Numbered from the stretch's first letter, positions 34,511 to 44,238 are shown. The stretch: 64,000 bases of DNA from an uncultured Candidatus Thioglobus sp. (GCA_910595805.1 CAJVCK010000001.1:1-64000); one strand, 5' to 3'. Notes: generated by a model from the letters alone, not told the origin. Made by a program: numbers and translations.

Positions 34511-35536
34511 ATGAACGAACTTTTACTAAATATTACACCTTATCAAACTACTGGCATTTTGTTTGCTTTAGCTTTGGTAGCGCACGGTGTTTTAGGCTTT
34601 ATTCTAAGAATAGTTATTTCTCATGCTGACAAAACCAAAATCCAATGGGACGACCATTTAATCAAAGCTATTTCTGTACCGCTTAAAGCGCTTATTTGGT
34701 TTGGCTGGATTTATTTTTCTATTAATGCTTTCAAAGGGCAAATCGAAGTACTGACTAAAATAGTTGAATACATCGATATTGCACCAATATTTATCATCAC
34801 TTGGGGCGTAGTTCGTATTGTTTCGGGCATGGAAGCTTACATGCTAGAACGTGACACTAATGTTGATCATGACTCAGTTAGGTTGTTTTCGCGTTTAATT
34901 AAAATTTTAATTGTTATTGCAATTGCACTTGGTATTGCGCAATATCTAGGCTTCTCTATTTCTAGCCTGCTCACCTTTGGTGGTGTTGGCGGCATTGTTA
35001 TGGGTTTTGCTGCTAAAGATATGCTCAGCAATATCTTTGGTGGGCTAATGATACAGATGGATAAACCTTTCTCAACAGGTGATTGGATTCGCTCAAGCGA
35101 GTTTGAAGGCACGGTGGAAAAAATCGGCTGGCGCATGACACGTATTCGTACGTTTAGCAAAAACCCTGTTTATATCCCAAACTCTATTTTTGCCTCAATC
35201 CCAATTGAAACCCCATCACGCATGACCAATCGTCGCATTAAAGAAGTAATTGGTATACGTTATGATGATATTGCACAAATACCGATAATTGTTGATGAAG
35301 TAGAGGCATTGTTACAAGCACACAAGGATATTGATCAATCTGAGTCTTTACGCGTGTACTTTAATTATTTTAATGCATCCTCTCTAGATATTAATGTATA
35401 CGCATTCACTAAGACCACTAGCAAAGGTGAATACCAGCGTGTGAAACAACAGGTGCTGCTAGATGTTGCAGATATCATTGCTAAACACAAGGCTGAAATT
35501 GCCTACCCAACACAAACCTTACACATTCAAAAATAA
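34511..35536 (+). CDS. Small-conductance mechanosensitive channel (MscS family)
   Basis: A 341-residue protein with about four transmembrane helices before residue 165 and a MscS beta domain after it. The pore helix is visible in '[40 protein letters not shown]' style (residues about 155-195), with the Gly/Ala-rich packing typical of MscS TM3. It opens under membrane tension to release osmolytes. It overlaps miaB by one base (TAATG). Confidence 0.92.
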   Translation: MNELLLNITPYQTTGILFALALVAHGVLGFILRIVISHADKTKIQWDDHLIKAISVPLKALIWFGWIYFSINAFKGQIEVLTKIVEYIDIAPIFIITWGVVRIVSGMEAYMLERDTNVDHDSVRLFSRLIKILIVIAIALGIAQYLGFSISSLLTFGGVGGIVMGFAAKDMLSNIFGGLMIQMDKPFSTGDWIRSSEFEGTVEKIGWRMTRIRTFSKNPVYIPNSIFASIPIETPSRMTNRRIKEVIGIRYDDIAQIPIIVDEVEALLQAHKDIDQSESLRVYFNYFNASSLDINVYAFTKTTSKGEYQRVKQQVLLDVADIIAKHKAEIAYPTQTLHIQK

Positions 35537-36861
35537 TGCCTTTATCTAAACTACATATTCGCACTTTCGGGTGTCAAATGAACGAGTACGACTCTAACAA
35601 AATGAGCGACGTACTCAAACACTCACACGGCTTAGAGTTAACTGACGATGCGCTTGAAGCCGATGTACTCTTGCTCAATACTTGCTCTATTCGTGAAAAA
35701 GCCCAAGAAAAACTGTTTCACCAGCTTGGTCGTTGGCGCAAACTCAAAGAAAAAAATCCAAACATAGTAATTGGTGTCGGTGGTTGTGTGGCTTCACAAG
35801 AAGGTGAACTCATCTTAAAACGTGCACCTTACGTGGATATGATCTTTGGACCACAAACACTGCACAGGCTACCCAATATGCTCAGTGATGCGTTAGGCGA
35901 TAAAGAAGTTAGTATTGATATCTCATTCCCCGAAATTGAAAAATTTGACCATCTTCCCGAACCAGAAACCAGTGGTGTCACTGCTTTTGTTTCTATTATG
36001 GAGGGTTGTTCTAAATATTGTACTTTTTGCGTGGTTCCGTATACCCGTGGTGAAGAGGTTTCACGCCCATTTAACGACGTTATTAAAGAAGTACAAATCC
36101 TAGCTGACCAGGGTGTGAGAGAGGTAAATTTACTCGGTCAAAATGTCAATGCTTACCAAGGTAAGATGGACGATGGGGAAGTCGCAGACTTGGCATTACT
36201 GATTAATATCGTTGCTCAAATTGATGGCATTGATCGAATTCGCTATACCACCTCACATCCAGTAGAATTTAGTGACAGCCTAATTCAAGCTTACGCTGAA
36301 GTGCCAGAGCTAGTTTCACACCTACACCTGCCAATTCAAAGCGGCTCTGACAAGGTTTTGACATTAATGAAACGTGGGCACACTGCACTTGAATACAAGT
36401 CAAAAATCAGACGTTTGCGTGAAATTCGTCCCGATATTTCTATCTCTAGTGACTTTATTATTGGTTTTCCTGGTGAAACTGATCAAGACTTTGATAACAC
36501 GATGAAACTCATTAATGATATTACGTTCGACAAATCCTTTAGTTTTATCTATTCGGCCCGACCTGGCACCCCTGCGGCAAGCTACCCCGATGATGTAGAC
36601 ATGCAAGTTAAGAAAGATCGACTGAGCTTAGTACAAAAAACCATCGATGAGTCCACCGAAGTGATTTCAAAATCAATGATTGGCAGTGTGCAAAAAATCT
36701 TGGTTGAAAATAAAGCCAGAAAAGATGACAATCTATTTGGAAAAACTGAAAACATGCGCAACACTCACTTTAAAGGCGATGAGTCCTTAATTGGGAAAAT
36801 TGTTAATGTGAAAATTATGGGTGCACGTGGTAATTCTTTAATGGGAGAAGTAGTCAATTAA
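35536..36861 (+). CDS. miaB: tRNA-2-methylthio-N6-isopentenyladenosine synthase MiaB
   Basis: MiaB adds a methylthio group to i6A37 of tRNAs. The 441-residue protein has an N-terminal UPF0004 domain with three cluster cysteines ('[11 protein letters not shown]', '[11 protein letters not shown]', '[11 protein letters not shown]'), a radical-SAM CxxxCxxC in '[19 protein letters not shown]' (about residue 155) and a C-terminal TRAM domain. Its substrate-making partner miaA is at 53565. It is the last gene of the glyQ run and meets the convergent SCO gene almost end to end. Confidence 0.97.
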   Translation: MPLSKLHIRTFGCQMNEYDSNKMSDVLKHSHGLELTDDALEADVLLLNTCSIREKAQEKLFHQLGRWRKLKEKNPNIVIGVGGCVASQEGELILKRAPYVDMIFGPQTLHRLPNMLSDALGDKEVSIDISFPEIEKFDHLPEPETSGVTAFVSIMEGCSKYCTFCVVPYTRGEEVSRPFNDVIKEVQILADQGVREVNLLGQNVNAYQGKMDDGEVADLALLINIVAQIDGIDRIRYTTSHPVEFSDSLIQAYAEVPELVSHLHLPIQSGSDKVLTLMKRGHTALEYKSKIRRLREIRPDISISSDFIIGFPGETDQDFDNTMKLINDITFDKSFSFIYSARPGTPAASYPDDVDMQVKKDRLSLVQKTIDESTEVISKSMIGSVQKILVENKARKDDNLFGKTENMRNTHFKGDESLIGKIVNVKIMGARGNSLMGEVVN

Positions 36862-36862
36862 T

Positions 36863-37537
36863 TTAATAGTTTTTCACAATAAGCTTTATATCTTCTGCGA
36901 TAACACTTGGTCGATGTGGTGTAGGGAATCCTGCAAAAATCTGCCCATCAGGTGATAACAAATATAACCAAGCAGTATGGTTAATCGAATAGTTTTCAAT
37001 TCCTTCAGGTAGTTCCGCCCCATTGGGGATTATCACCGTGTTTCCATCTACTTCAATTGAGCGCTCATAATAAGTACCAAATGGCTTAATAAGCTTATCA
37101 ATTTGACTTTGTTCACCAGAAACACCAACAAAATCTTTATCAAAATACTCTACATACGTTTTAAGTACTTTAGGCGTGTCTCTTTTAGGATCAAAAGTAA
37201 TCGCGACAAATTCAGGTATAGATTCTAAGTCACTATTTTTCAATTTTGATTTTATAGATGCCATATCCATTAATGCTGTAGGGCATACATCTGGGCAATG
37301 AGTATAAATAAAAGATAATAATGTCCATTGATCTTGTAAACGGGCATTATTAAAAATTTCATTATTGTGATCAACTAACGAAAAATTATGCAGCTTCTTA
37401 TCTGGCTTATGCAAGATATGAGAAGCTTTAAGTTGTTTTTTTAAATCACCATAGTTGCTATCTGTATTAAGAGAATAAACCGAAACACCCAGAATGGCGA
37501 TAAAAATAACAACAATAGATAACGTTAACTTACTCAT
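36863..37537 (-). CDS. SCO1/SenC/PrrC-type copper chaperone
   Basis: A 224-residue membrane-anchored thioredoxin-fold protein that delivers copper to the CuA centre of cytochrome c oxidase. It has one N-terminal helix (residues about 4-23), the copper motif CxxxC in 'THCPDVCPTALMDM' (about residues 90-103) and the third ligand histidine in 'SINHTAWLYLL' near residue 185. It overlaps the PCu(A)C gene by one base, so the two copper chaperones form an operon. Confidence 0.93.
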   Translation of the reverse strand: MSKLTLSIVVIFIAILGVSVYSLNTDSNYGDLKKQLKASHILHKPDKKLHNFSLVDHNNEIFNNARLQDQWTLLSFIYTHCPDVCPTALMDMASIKSKLKNSDLESIPEFVAITFDPKRDTPKVLKTYVEYFDKDFVGVSGEQSQIDKLIKPFGTYYERSIEVDGNTVIIPNGAELPEGIENYSINHTAWLYLLSPDGQIFAGFPTPHRPSVIAEDIKLIVKNY

Positions 37538-38049
37538 TAATGATGATGGCCATGATTTTTCATCATCATTTCGCCTTTTCTAACGACCGCATTAATCATT
37601 TGACTAGTACCATTATCAAAAGTCAGATTTATCTTAACAGTATCGCCTTCTATTGGAACAACATCCGGACTAATCAACATAATATGCCAACTACCTGGCT
37701 TTAAATTCAGACTTGATTTTGCTTTAATTGGCATAAATTCTTGTTGTGCCATTTTCATTAATCCATCGTTATTAATAGTTTTATGCAATTCAGTTTTCTT
37801 ATATCTGGCAGCAGTGGCGGACAACAATTTCAAATCATTGTTGGTGTTATTGTGAATCTGCATAAAGGCACCTAACATTGGCGCATTTGGTGGTGCAGTC
37901 CTCACCCATGGATTCTTTACCTCAATTTGTGACGACTTGTGATGCGTCATAGAATGTTCGTGGTTCATTGCAGACACTGAACTGACACTCGCCACTAAAG
38001 AGAACAACAAGGCTTTATTTATAATACTAAATTTATCTTTTACAATCAT
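37537..38049 (-). CDS. Periplasmic copper chaperone PCu(A)C
   Basis: A 170-residue exported protein with a signal peptide (residues 1-27, cut near 'VSSVSA'). It shows the PCu(A)C metal pattern with 'MLGAFMQIHNN', a histidine in 'ELHKTINNDGLMKM' and 'PGSWHIMLI', and His-rich ends ('MNHEHSMTHHKS' and 'MMMKNHGHHH'). It hands Cu(I) to SCO or directly to cytochrome oxidase. Paired with the SCO gene by a one-base overlap. Confidence 0.92.
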   Translation of the reverse strand: MIVKDKFSIINKALLFSLVASVSSVSAMNHEHSMTHHKSSQIEVKNPWVRTAPPNAPMLGAFMQIHNNTNNDLKLLSATAARYKKTELHKTINNDGLMKMAQQEFMPIKAKSSLNLKPGSWHIMLISPDVVPIEGDTVKINLTFDNGTSQMINAVVRKGEMMMKNHGHHH

Positions 38050-38125
38050 CAGAATAGTTTTTTAATTTAATTGGATGAATATTATATCTAATTCACTAAT
38101 TAAGGTAAATGATAAAATACTTCAC

Positions 38126-39046
38126 ATGAAACTATCATTAGACATTAACAATTTAGAACAACTTGCCAATATTTGTGGATCATTCGATAAACACCTAGAT
38201 GTTATTGCGAAAAGCCTTGATGTTGAGATTAGCAACATAGGTGCAGACTTCAGCATTATCGGTGACAGCGCTTATCTTGCCGTACAAGTTTTAGAGGATT
38301 TGTTATCACTATCTGACAAACAGACTATTGATCTTCAAGATATAGAAATGTGCATTAAAGCACGCACACATGACAATTTACCAAGTCAAACAATTAATAT
38401 TAAAACACGGCGAAAAATGGTGCACGTACGTAGTGCTAATCAACAGTATTATGTTAAAGCCATTACTGACAAAGACTGTATTTTTGGTATTGGCCCTGCA
38501 GGCACTGGCAAAACCTATCTTGCTGTTGCAAAGGCGGTTGAAGCATTGGAGCGCTCAGATGTACGTCGTATTGTATTAGTACGCCCTGCGGTTGAAGCTG
38601 GAGAAAAGCTTGGGTTTCTACCGGGAGATCTGACTGAGAAGGTTGACCCCTACTTGCGTCCTATTTACGATGCCTTATACGAGATGCTAGGTTTCGACAA
38701 AGTTACCAAACTATTAGATAAAAATGTTATTGAAGTTGCACCTTTGGCCTTTATGCGTGGTCGAACGCTTAACGAATCTTTTATTATTTTAGATGAGGCT
38801 CAAAACACCACTATCGAACAAATGAAGATGTTTTTAACACGAATGGGTTTTGGCTCAAAAATGGTGATTACTGGTGACATTACCCAGATTGACTTAGCAC
38901 GATCAAATCAATCTGGCCTGATACATGCGATGAAAGTGCTAACCAATGAAGATCAGATCTTATTTTGCCATTTTGAATCAAAAGACGTTGTTCGACACAA
39001 ATTAGTACAGCGCATTGTATTAGCCTACGAACAATTTAATGACTAA
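38126..39046 (+). CDS. ybeZ: PhoH-like (YbeZ) ATPase
   Basis: A 306-residue P-loop NTPase of the PhoH family, in which the YbeZ partner works with the rRNA endonuclease YbeY. Walker A is 'GPAGTGKTYLAVAKAVEAL' (about residue 120) and Walker B 'ESFIILDEAQNTT'. The ATG at 38126 aligns with the N-terminus of E. coli YbeZ; an ATG at 38075 would add 17 residues. An extended -10 (TG-A-TAAAAT, 38110-38118) just upstream would give a nearly leaderless mRNA. ybeY, the usual next gene, is replaced by mnmA, with an 8-base overlap. Confidence 0.9.
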   Translation: MKLSLDINNLEQLANICGSFDKHLDVIAKSLDVEISNIGADFSIIGDSAYLAVQVLEDLLSLSDKQTIDLQDIEMCIKARTHDNLPSQTINIKTRRKMVHVRSANQQYYVKAITDKDCIFGIGPAGTGKTYLAVAKAVEALERSDVRRIVLVRPAVEAGEKLGFLPGDLTEKVDPYLRPIYDALYEMLGFDKVTKLLDKNVIEVAPLAFMRGRTLNESFIILDEAQNTTIEQMKMFLTRMGFGSKMVITGDITQIDLARSNQSGLIHAMKVLTNEDQILFCHFESKDVVRHKLVQRIVLAYEQFND

Positions 39047-40124
39047 CCAAAAAAATAAAATTATTGTTGGGCTTTCAGGTGGTGTTGACTCCTCTGTTGC
39101 GACTTTATTGCTTTTAGAGCAAGGCTATGATGTCGAAGCCTTGTTTATGAAAAACTGGGAAGAAGACGATACTGACGGGGTTTGCACCGCAGAACAAGAC
39201 CTATCTGATGCACAAAAAGTAGCTAATAAGCTCGGTGTCAAACTCCATACTATTAATTTTTCAGCCGATTATTGGAATGAGGTTTTTGATCACTTTTTAC
39301 AAGAGCATAAAAAAGGTCGTACACCAAATCCTGATGTTTTGTGCAATCAAAAAATCAAGTTCAAGGTGTTTCTTGAGCACGCGCTATCTTTGGGTGCGGA
39401 TAAAATTGCCACGGGCCATTATGCTCGTATTGATAAAGATGAAAATGGTTATCATTTAAAAACTGGATTAGACGACAATAAAGACCAAAGTTATTTCTTA
39501 CATCTACTCAATCAACATCAGCTCTCGAAAAGCCTGTTTCCACTTGGAGGGATTAGTAAAACTAAAGTAAGAGAAATTGCGACAGAAAATGGCTTTGTTA
39601 CCGCAGATAAAAAAGACTCAACCGGCATTTGTTTTATTGGTGAGCGTAATTTTTCTGAGTTTTTACAAACTTACTTGCCTAAGCAGCAAGGCAATATTGT
39701 TGATCAAGATGGTCAGTTTATCAAACATCACGAAGGATTAGCTTTCTACACCATAGGTCAGCGCAAAGGTCTAGAAATTGGTGGTGGATTTGGCGCCTCA
39801 GGTGAGCCTTGGTTTGTTGCTGATAAGCGCATTGATAGTAATGAATTAGTCGTTGTACAAGGCGACCATTCACTACTGTATCACCAATCTTTAACTGCAT
39901 CAAATCCACACTGGATTACTAATCCCCCAACATTACCATTGAAATGCACAGCTAAAATACGGTATCGTCAACACTCACAAACTTGTACGATTGAACAAAG
40001 GAAAAATAATCAGTTAAAGGTTATTTTTAACCAACCTCAGCGCGCTATTACGCCAGGGCAATCAATCGTTTTTTATGATGATGATATCTGCCTAGGTGGC
40101 GGCATTATCGAAACTAGAGATTAA
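39039..40124 (+). CDS. mnmA: tRNA-specific 2-thiouridylase MnmA
   Basis: MnmA thiolates U34 of Lys, Glu and Gln tRNAs. The 361-residue protein has the PP-loop 'VGLSGGVDSSVATLLL' near residue 9. The two catalytic cysteines are in 'PNPDVLCNQKIKF' (about residue 100) and 'DSTGICFIGERNFSEFL' (about residue 197). It is followed by hflD after 6 bases, the conserved gammaproteobacterial order. Confidence 0.97.
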   Translation: MTNQKNKIIVGLSGGVDSSVATLLLLEQGYDVEALFMKNWEEDDTDGVCTAEQDLSDAQKVANKLGVKLHTINFSADYWNEVFDHFLQEHKKGRTPNPDVLCNQKIKFKVFLEHALSLGADKIATGHYARIDKDENGYHLKTGLDDNKDQSYFLHLLNQHQLSKSLFPLGGISKTKVREIATENGFVTADKKDSTGICFIGERNFSEFLQTYLPKQQGNIVDQDGQFIKHHEGLAFYTIGQRKGLEIGGGFGASGEPWFVADKRIDSNELVVVQGDHSLLYHQSLTASNPHWITNPPTLPLKCTAKIRYRQHSQTCTIEQRKNNQLKVIFNQPQRAITPGQSIVFYDDDICLGGGIIETRD

Positions 40125-40130
40125 GTCTTA

Positions 40131-40736
40131 ATGAATAAATTAAAACAACAAACACTGGCCCTTGCATCCTTACTACAAACCACGACTTTGGTTGACCAGC
40201 TCGCTTCAACTGGTACTTGTGACAGTCAAAGTAATGAAGCCAGCTTAAAAAGTCTTATAAGCAAAAGCACTAAGGTTGATGAGGTGTTTTCATCGCCAAA
40301 AGAACTCTCTATTGGTCTTAGCGCACTAACTAAAGCGTTTGGTAAACAAAGTAAATCTATGAAGAATGTGATGTTTTATTCTTTAGCGCTAATTAATCTT
40401 GAAAAAAAACTAATGAAAGATCAAAAACTTCTCTCTCAATTATCTGGAGAGATCAATCAGATCAAAAAACAGGAGTTCTTTGAAATCTCTCACTCTAATT
40501 CATTAGCACGCTTAGCTGAGCTTTATAAAACAACTTTAGGGGAGCTTAATCCAAGAATTATGGTTAGTGGTGAACAAATTTATTTGTCTAATCAACACAC
40601 GGCAAATCACATTAGAGCACTACTACTAGCAGGTATTCGAGCGGTTTCTTTATGGAAGTCACAAGGCGGTCGAACTTGGCACTTGTTGCTAAATAAGAAA
40701 AAGACACTTAAATTAGTAAACACTATGGACTTTTAA
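40131..40736 (+). CDS. hflD: High-frequency lysogenization protein HflD
   Basis: A 201-residue, mostly helical membrane-associated protein conserved beside mnmA in gammaproteobacteria. The opening 'LALASLLQTTTLVDQLASTG' and the C-terminal 'NQHTANHIRALLLAGIRAVSLWKSQGG' match HflD. In E. coli it influences lambda CII stability and RNA polymerase; the cellular role is unclear. purB, its usual downstream neighbour, is not here. Confidence 0.93.
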   Translation: MNKLKQQTLALASLLQTTTLVDQLASTGTCDSQSNEASLKSLISKSTKVDEVFSSPKELSIGLSALTKAFGKQSKSMKNVMFYSLALINLEKKLMKDQKLLSQLSGEINQIKKQEFFEISHSNSLARLAELYKTTLGELNPRIMVSGEQIYLSNQHTANHIRALLLAGIRAVSLWKSQGGRTWHLLLNKKKTLKLVNTMDF

Positions 40737-40754
40737 TGCTTAAGACTTTATAAT
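40726..40754 (+). promoter_or_regulatory. Promoter of rpsT
   Basis: TGGACT (40726-40731), a 17-base spacer and a perfect TATAAT (40749-40754). The -35 sits in the last codons of hflD. The start would be about 28 bases before the rpsT ATG. Confidence 0.7.
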
Positions 40755-40788
40755 TACGCGTTTTACTAATTTCAACTTTTTAAATACG

Positions 40789-41049
40789 ATGGCTAATTCA
40801 GCAGGCTCTAAAAAACGCGCAAGACAAGCAGTTAAACGCAACAAACACAATTCACAAATTCGTGCTTCAGTTCGCACATTTATTAAGAAAGTAACTTACG
40901 CATTAGAGGCTGGCAACAAAGAAGAAGCCCAAGGTGGCTTTGGTGCTATGCAAAAAATGATTGACCAAGCAGTTAGCAAGGGTTTAATTAATAAAAATCA
41001 AGCAGCCAGAAAGAAATCTCGCCTTAACGCACAGATTAAAGCTCTATAA
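40789..41049 (+). CDS. rpsT: 30S ribosomal protein S20
   Basis: An 86-residue, Lys/Arg/Ala-rich protein that binds 16S rRNA. The start 'MANSAGSKKRARQAVKRNKHN' and the end 'INKNQAARKKSRLNAQIKAL' are diagnostic. No Shine-Dalgarno sequence stands before the ATG, whereas the gene has a strong promoter and terminator of its own, so it is a single-gene unit. E. coli S20 uses a poor start too and is autoregulated; the same may hold here. Confidence 0.98.
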   Translation: MANSAGSKKRARQAVKRNKHNSQIRASVRTFIKKVTYALEAGNKEEAQGGFGAMQKMIDQAVSKGLINKNQAARKKSRLNAQIKAL

Positions 41050-41065
41050 ACTAAAACGTTTACAT

Positions 41066-41074
41066 TGCTATAAT
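41066..41074 (+). promoter_or_regulatory. Extended -10 promoter overlapping the rpsT terminator
   Basis: TG-C-TATAAT (TG 41066-41067, hexamer 41069-41074) is a perfect extended -10. The start near 41081 falls inside the 5' arm of the rpsT terminator, so the new transcript could not form that hairpin and would go on to the Smr-domain gene at 41109. Confidence 0.55.
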
Positions 41075-41101
41075 AAAGCCCTCTTTTGAGGGCTTTTTTT
41101 A
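41075..41101 (+). terminator. Intrinsic terminator of rpsT
   Basis: AAGCCCTC (41076-41083) and GAGGGCTT (41088-41095) form a strong stem around TTTT, followed by a run of T up to 41100. Confidence 0.92.
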
Positions 41102-41108
41102 TGCTTGT

Positions 41109-41597
41109 ATGAAACAGATAAACAACGAAGACAAACAACTATTCAGATCAACGGTTAATGCCAATGCACCTGTTGACAAGGACGGCGCTAACCGACCGAC
41201 CAATGCTATAAAAAAGCCAGCATTTACTTCGTATAGCTATATTGTTGACGCAAACCTTGAAGGCTCAGAAATTGTTAACTATTCAAAGAGTGGTGTTTCA
41301 ACCAAAGTCATCAAAAAAATGAAACAAGGCAATATCGATACGATGTCTACCCTAGACTTACACGGTCAGACAGTTGTTGAAGCCTGTGAGTCGTTATCGG
41401 CCTTTATGTATCACCACCAATTCGAGCCTTTTATTCAAATCATTCACGGCAAGGGTTATCACTCTGAAAATGGCATGAGTATTTTAAAAACTCAGGTGGT
41501 GAGTTTTCTGAAACAACACCCTCAAGTATTAGCCTTTAATTCTTGTCCTGATAAAGATGGTGGCACGGGTGCCGTATTTGTACTTTTAAAACAATAA
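41109..41597 (+). CDS. smrB: Smr-domain endonuclease (SmrB-like)
   Basis: A 162-residue protein with a C-terminal Smr domain: 'STLDLHGQTVVEACESLSAFM' (DLHG near residue 80), 'IQIIHGKGYHSENGMSILKTQV' (HGKG near residue 115), then the 'FNSCPDKDGGTGAVFVLLK' ending. The layout resembles E. coli SmrB, which cleaves mRNA between collided ribosomes. It follows the S20 terminator by 8 bases and is next to xseA (1 base). Confidence 0.85.
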   Translation: MKQINNEDKQLFRSTVNANAPVDKDGANRPTNAIKKPAFTSYSYIVDANLEGSEIVNYSKSGVSTKVIKKMKQGNIDTMSTLDLHGQTVVEACESLSAFMYHHQFEPFIQIIHGKGYHSENGMSILKTQVVSFLKQHPQVLAFNSCPDKDGGTGAVFVLLKQ

Positions 41598-41598
41598 A

Positions 41599-42999
41599 AT
41601 GTTTAATATTGATGAAATCTACACAGTCTCTGATTTTTTATCGCTGTGTAATAAAACCATTGAAAACAATATTCCTACTTGCTGGCTACAAGGTGAGATC
41701 TCTAATTTATCTCGCCCAGCCTCTGGGCATTGGTATTTCTCACTCAAGGATAGTCGTGGGCAAATTCGTTGTGCCCTATTTCGCCTTAACCAACGTAATA
41801 TCAAATTCAACCCTGAAAATGGCTTAGAAGTATTAGTGCGTGCTGCACCAACCTTGTATGAGGCACGGGGTGATTTTCAGTTAATCATTCAGCATGTAGA
41901 ACCGGTTGGTGTAGGCAACCTACAACTGGCCTTTGAACAGTTAAAAAATAAGCTGAAAGATGAAGGCTTGTTTGATACTCAATATAAGAAGCCATTGCCT
42001 GTTGAAGTTAATACCATTGGCGTTGTGTCTTCGTCAAATGGCGCGGTCATTCGCGATATTATTAAAGTATTGAACAAGCGCTATCCGTTTGCTGAGATTT
42101 TATTATTTGACTGTGTTGTACAGGGAGAAGGTTCAGCAGATAAGCTAGCCCAAGCTGTGGAAGCTGCTGACCAGTCAAATCAATGCGATGTATTGATTGT
42201 AGCAAGAGGTGGTGGCTCTTTAGAAGACTTGTGGGCCTTTAACGAAGAAGCACTAGCCAGAGCAATATTTGCTGCTAAAACGCCAATTATAAGCGCTGTT
42301 GGTCATGAAACTGATACTACAATCGCTGACTTTGTTGCTGATCTGCGCGCACCAACCCCAAGTGCCGCTGCTATGTTGGCAACACCTGATCGATTAGAAC
42401 TGTTATCCAAAGTGGCTAAGCTCTATAACAATCTATCGCAACTAAACCAACAAATACTCAACCAATATCAATCAGTGCTCAATCAATTCAGTGCAAGCTT
42501 GCCTAGCCCGGATAGACAAATAAATTTATTTTCACAAAAAATTGACGGTTTAAATACACACCTTAGTTACCAAGTTAACACCAAATTACACTTAAACCAG
42601 TCTAAGTTAACTACTTTGTTTGAACAATTAAAACAGCACTCACCCAGTAGTAAAATTAGTCATAATCAACAACTCAATCATTTAGCTAGAATACAACTCC
42701 AACAGAATGTCCATCGGCTTGTTGTTGAGCACAAGAACAACTTAAACAACCTACATGAGCGCCTAGGAAAATCTATTGGAAATACATTAGAATGGCAAAA
42801 AAATAAGTTGGCTCAGCACACAATAGGACTTGATCACTTGTCGCCACTAAACACCTTATCTCGTGGTTATAGTATTTCTACTAATCAAGATAATCAAGTG
42901 CTACACTCAACTGCTAAAGTTAAAATAGGCGAAACAATAACCACACTAATTAATGACGGCAAGATTTATTCTCAGGTTAATAAAATTGAAAAAACTTAA
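41599..42999 (+). CDS. xseA: Exodeoxyribonuclease VII large subunit
   Basis: XseA with XseB degrades single-stranded DNA. The 466-residue protein has an N-terminal OB-fold ('CWLQGEISNLSRPASGHWYFSLKD', about residues 22-46), the catalytic domain with 'ARGGGSLEDLWAFNEEALARAI' and 'VGHETDTTIADFVADLRAPTPSAAA' (about residues 200-255), and a long coiled coil. The small subunit gene xseB is not seen. The C-terminal codons overlap the start of the M23 peptidase gene. Confidence 0.97.
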   Translation: MFNIDEIYTVSDFLSLCNKTIENNIPTCWLQGEISNLSRPASGHWYFSLKDSRGQIRCALFRLNQRNIKFNPENGLEVLVRAAPTLYEARGDFQLIIQHVEPVGVGNLQLAFEQLKNKLKDEGLFDTQYKKPLPVEVNTIGVVSSSNGAVIRDIIKVLNKRYPFAEILLFDCVVQGEGSADKLAQAVEAADQSNQCDVLIVARGGGSLEDLWAFNEEALARAIFAAKTPIISAVGHETDTTIADFVADLRAPTPSAAAMLATPDRLELLSKVAKLYNNLSQLNQQILNQYQSVLNQFSASLPSPDRQINLFSQKIDGLNTHLSYQVNTKLHLNQSKLTTLFEQLKQHSPSSKISHNQQLNHLARIQLQQNVHRLVVEHKNNLNNLHERLGKSIGNTLEWQKNKLAQHTIGLDHLSPLNTLSRGYSISTNQDNQVLHSTAKVKIGETITTLINDGKIYSQVNKIEKT

Positions 43000-43807
43000 T
43001 TTACTGCTTTTATTAATACCCACTATTGTGCTGGCAAATATTCCAGTTAAAAATACACCGATACCTGGTGGTATTGCAGTGATTGACTTTAAGTCTAATC
43101 ATCCAAATCCAAAAGCTTTTTACAATAAAGTGCCACTATATGTGCAACACATTCAAGGTCAACATTTTCAAGTGTTAGTCGGTATTCCCTTAATGGAAAA
43201 AATTGGCAAAAAAACCATTACGGTGCAAGATACTTCTAATCGATTGTTTGATTTTAAAGTAACAGATCATGCCTATACCGAACAACACATCACCCTTAAG
43301 GGCAAGAATAAAAAATACGTTAACCCTAATCTAGCCCATATGGCTCGCATCAAGTCAGAACGACCTGCACTTTCTAGCGCTAGAAAAATATTTTCTGATC
43401 ACGTCTTATTCAATGAAGTGTTTACACGTCCAGTTGACGGGTTGACCACTAGCCCATTTGGATTAAAACGTTTTTACAATGGTGAAGCACGCCGAGCACA
43501 TACTGGGCTAGATTACGCAGGTAAAATAGGTACACCCATCAAAGCGCCAGCAGATGGCAAGGTGGTTTTAGCTGGCAAATTTTTCTTTAATGGTAACACT
43601 ATATTTTTAGACCATGGCCAAGGTCTAATTAGTGTTTATATCCATATGAATGAACGCTTAGCCAAACAAGGTCAATTTGTTAAACAAGGGGATGTCATTG
43701 GTACTATCGGCCAAACAGGTCGCTCTACTGGCCCTCATCTACATTGGGGGGTTTATCTCAATCAAACAGTGGTGAATCCAAATTTATTAATGGGTAAACA
43801 ATTATGA
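42986..43807 (+). CDS. M23-family periplasmic peptidoglycan endopeptidase
   Basis: A secreted metallopeptidase of about 273 residues. A TTG at 42986 gives a clean signal peptide 'MKKLNLLLLLIPTIVLA' and has an upstream AGG; an ATG at 42953 would add 11 residues and overlap xseA by 47 bases. The C-terminal M23 domain is complete: zinc ligands in 'HTGLDYAGKIGTPIKAPADGKV' (HxxxD) and 'GPHLHWGVYLN' (HxH), plus the catalytic His in 'SVYIHMNE'. It should cut peptide cross-links in the wall. It overlaps the following RDD gene by 4 bases. Confidence 0.88.
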   Translation: MKKLNLLLLLIPTIVLANIPVKNTPIPGGIAVIDFKSNHPNPKAFYNKVPLYVQHIQGQHFQVLVGIPLMEKIGKKTITVQDTSNRLFDFKVTDHAYTEQHITLKGKNKKYVNPNLAHMARIKSERPALSSARKIFSDHVLFNEVFTRPVDGLTTSPFGLKRFYNGEARRAHTGLDYAGKIGTPIKAPADGKVVLAGKFFFNGNTIFLDHGQGLISVYIHMNERLAKQGQFVKQGDVIGTIGQTGRSTGPHLHWGVYLNQTVVNPNLLMGKQL

Positions 43808-44208
43808 AATCAGATGTATCTTTATTACGCCGATTAGGAGCAATTTCTTACGATATTGTTTTAGCCTTTTCGTTGGCATTTTTTATTGTTGGAGTGATGC
43901 TCATTGCGTTTTTTGATAAACAAGCGCAAACCGACTTACTTATGTTTGGCATTTTTTTTATTACTGTTTATTTTTACTTTACATGGTCATGGGTTAAGGG
44001 CAGACAAACACTAGGTATGAAAACTTGGAAATTCCAGATACAACAAAGTAATGGCGACAACATCACACATAAACAAGCTTTTATTCGATTTGTATTAGCC
44101 ACTGTATCGTTTTCAATAGCTGGGCTTGGATTTATTTATCAGTTATTTAATAAAGATAATATTGCTTGGCATGATAAATACTCAGAAACGTACTTAATTA
44201 AGAATTGA
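43804..44208 (+). CDS. RDD-family membrane protein
   Basis: A 134-residue protein with three hydrophobic helices (about residues 15-37, 45-63 and 90-112). The RDD domain signature is 'LLRRLGAISYDIVLAFSLAFF' at the N-terminus and 'WSWVKGRQTLGMKTWKFQI' in the middle, then 'DNIAWHDKYSETYLI'. RDD proteins have been linked to Na+/H+ exchange, but most are uncharacterised. It starts by an ATGA overlap with the M23 peptidase. Confidence 0.85.
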   Translation: MKSDVSLLRRLGAISYDIVLAFSLAFFIVGVMLIAFFDKQAQTDLLMFGIFFITVYFYFTWSWVKGRQTLGMKTWKFQIQQSNGDNITHKQAFIRFVLATVSFSIAGLGFIYQLFNKDNIAWHDKYSETYLIKN

Positions 44209-44238
44209 TTTGGATCAATTTAACCCAATAAAAACCTA

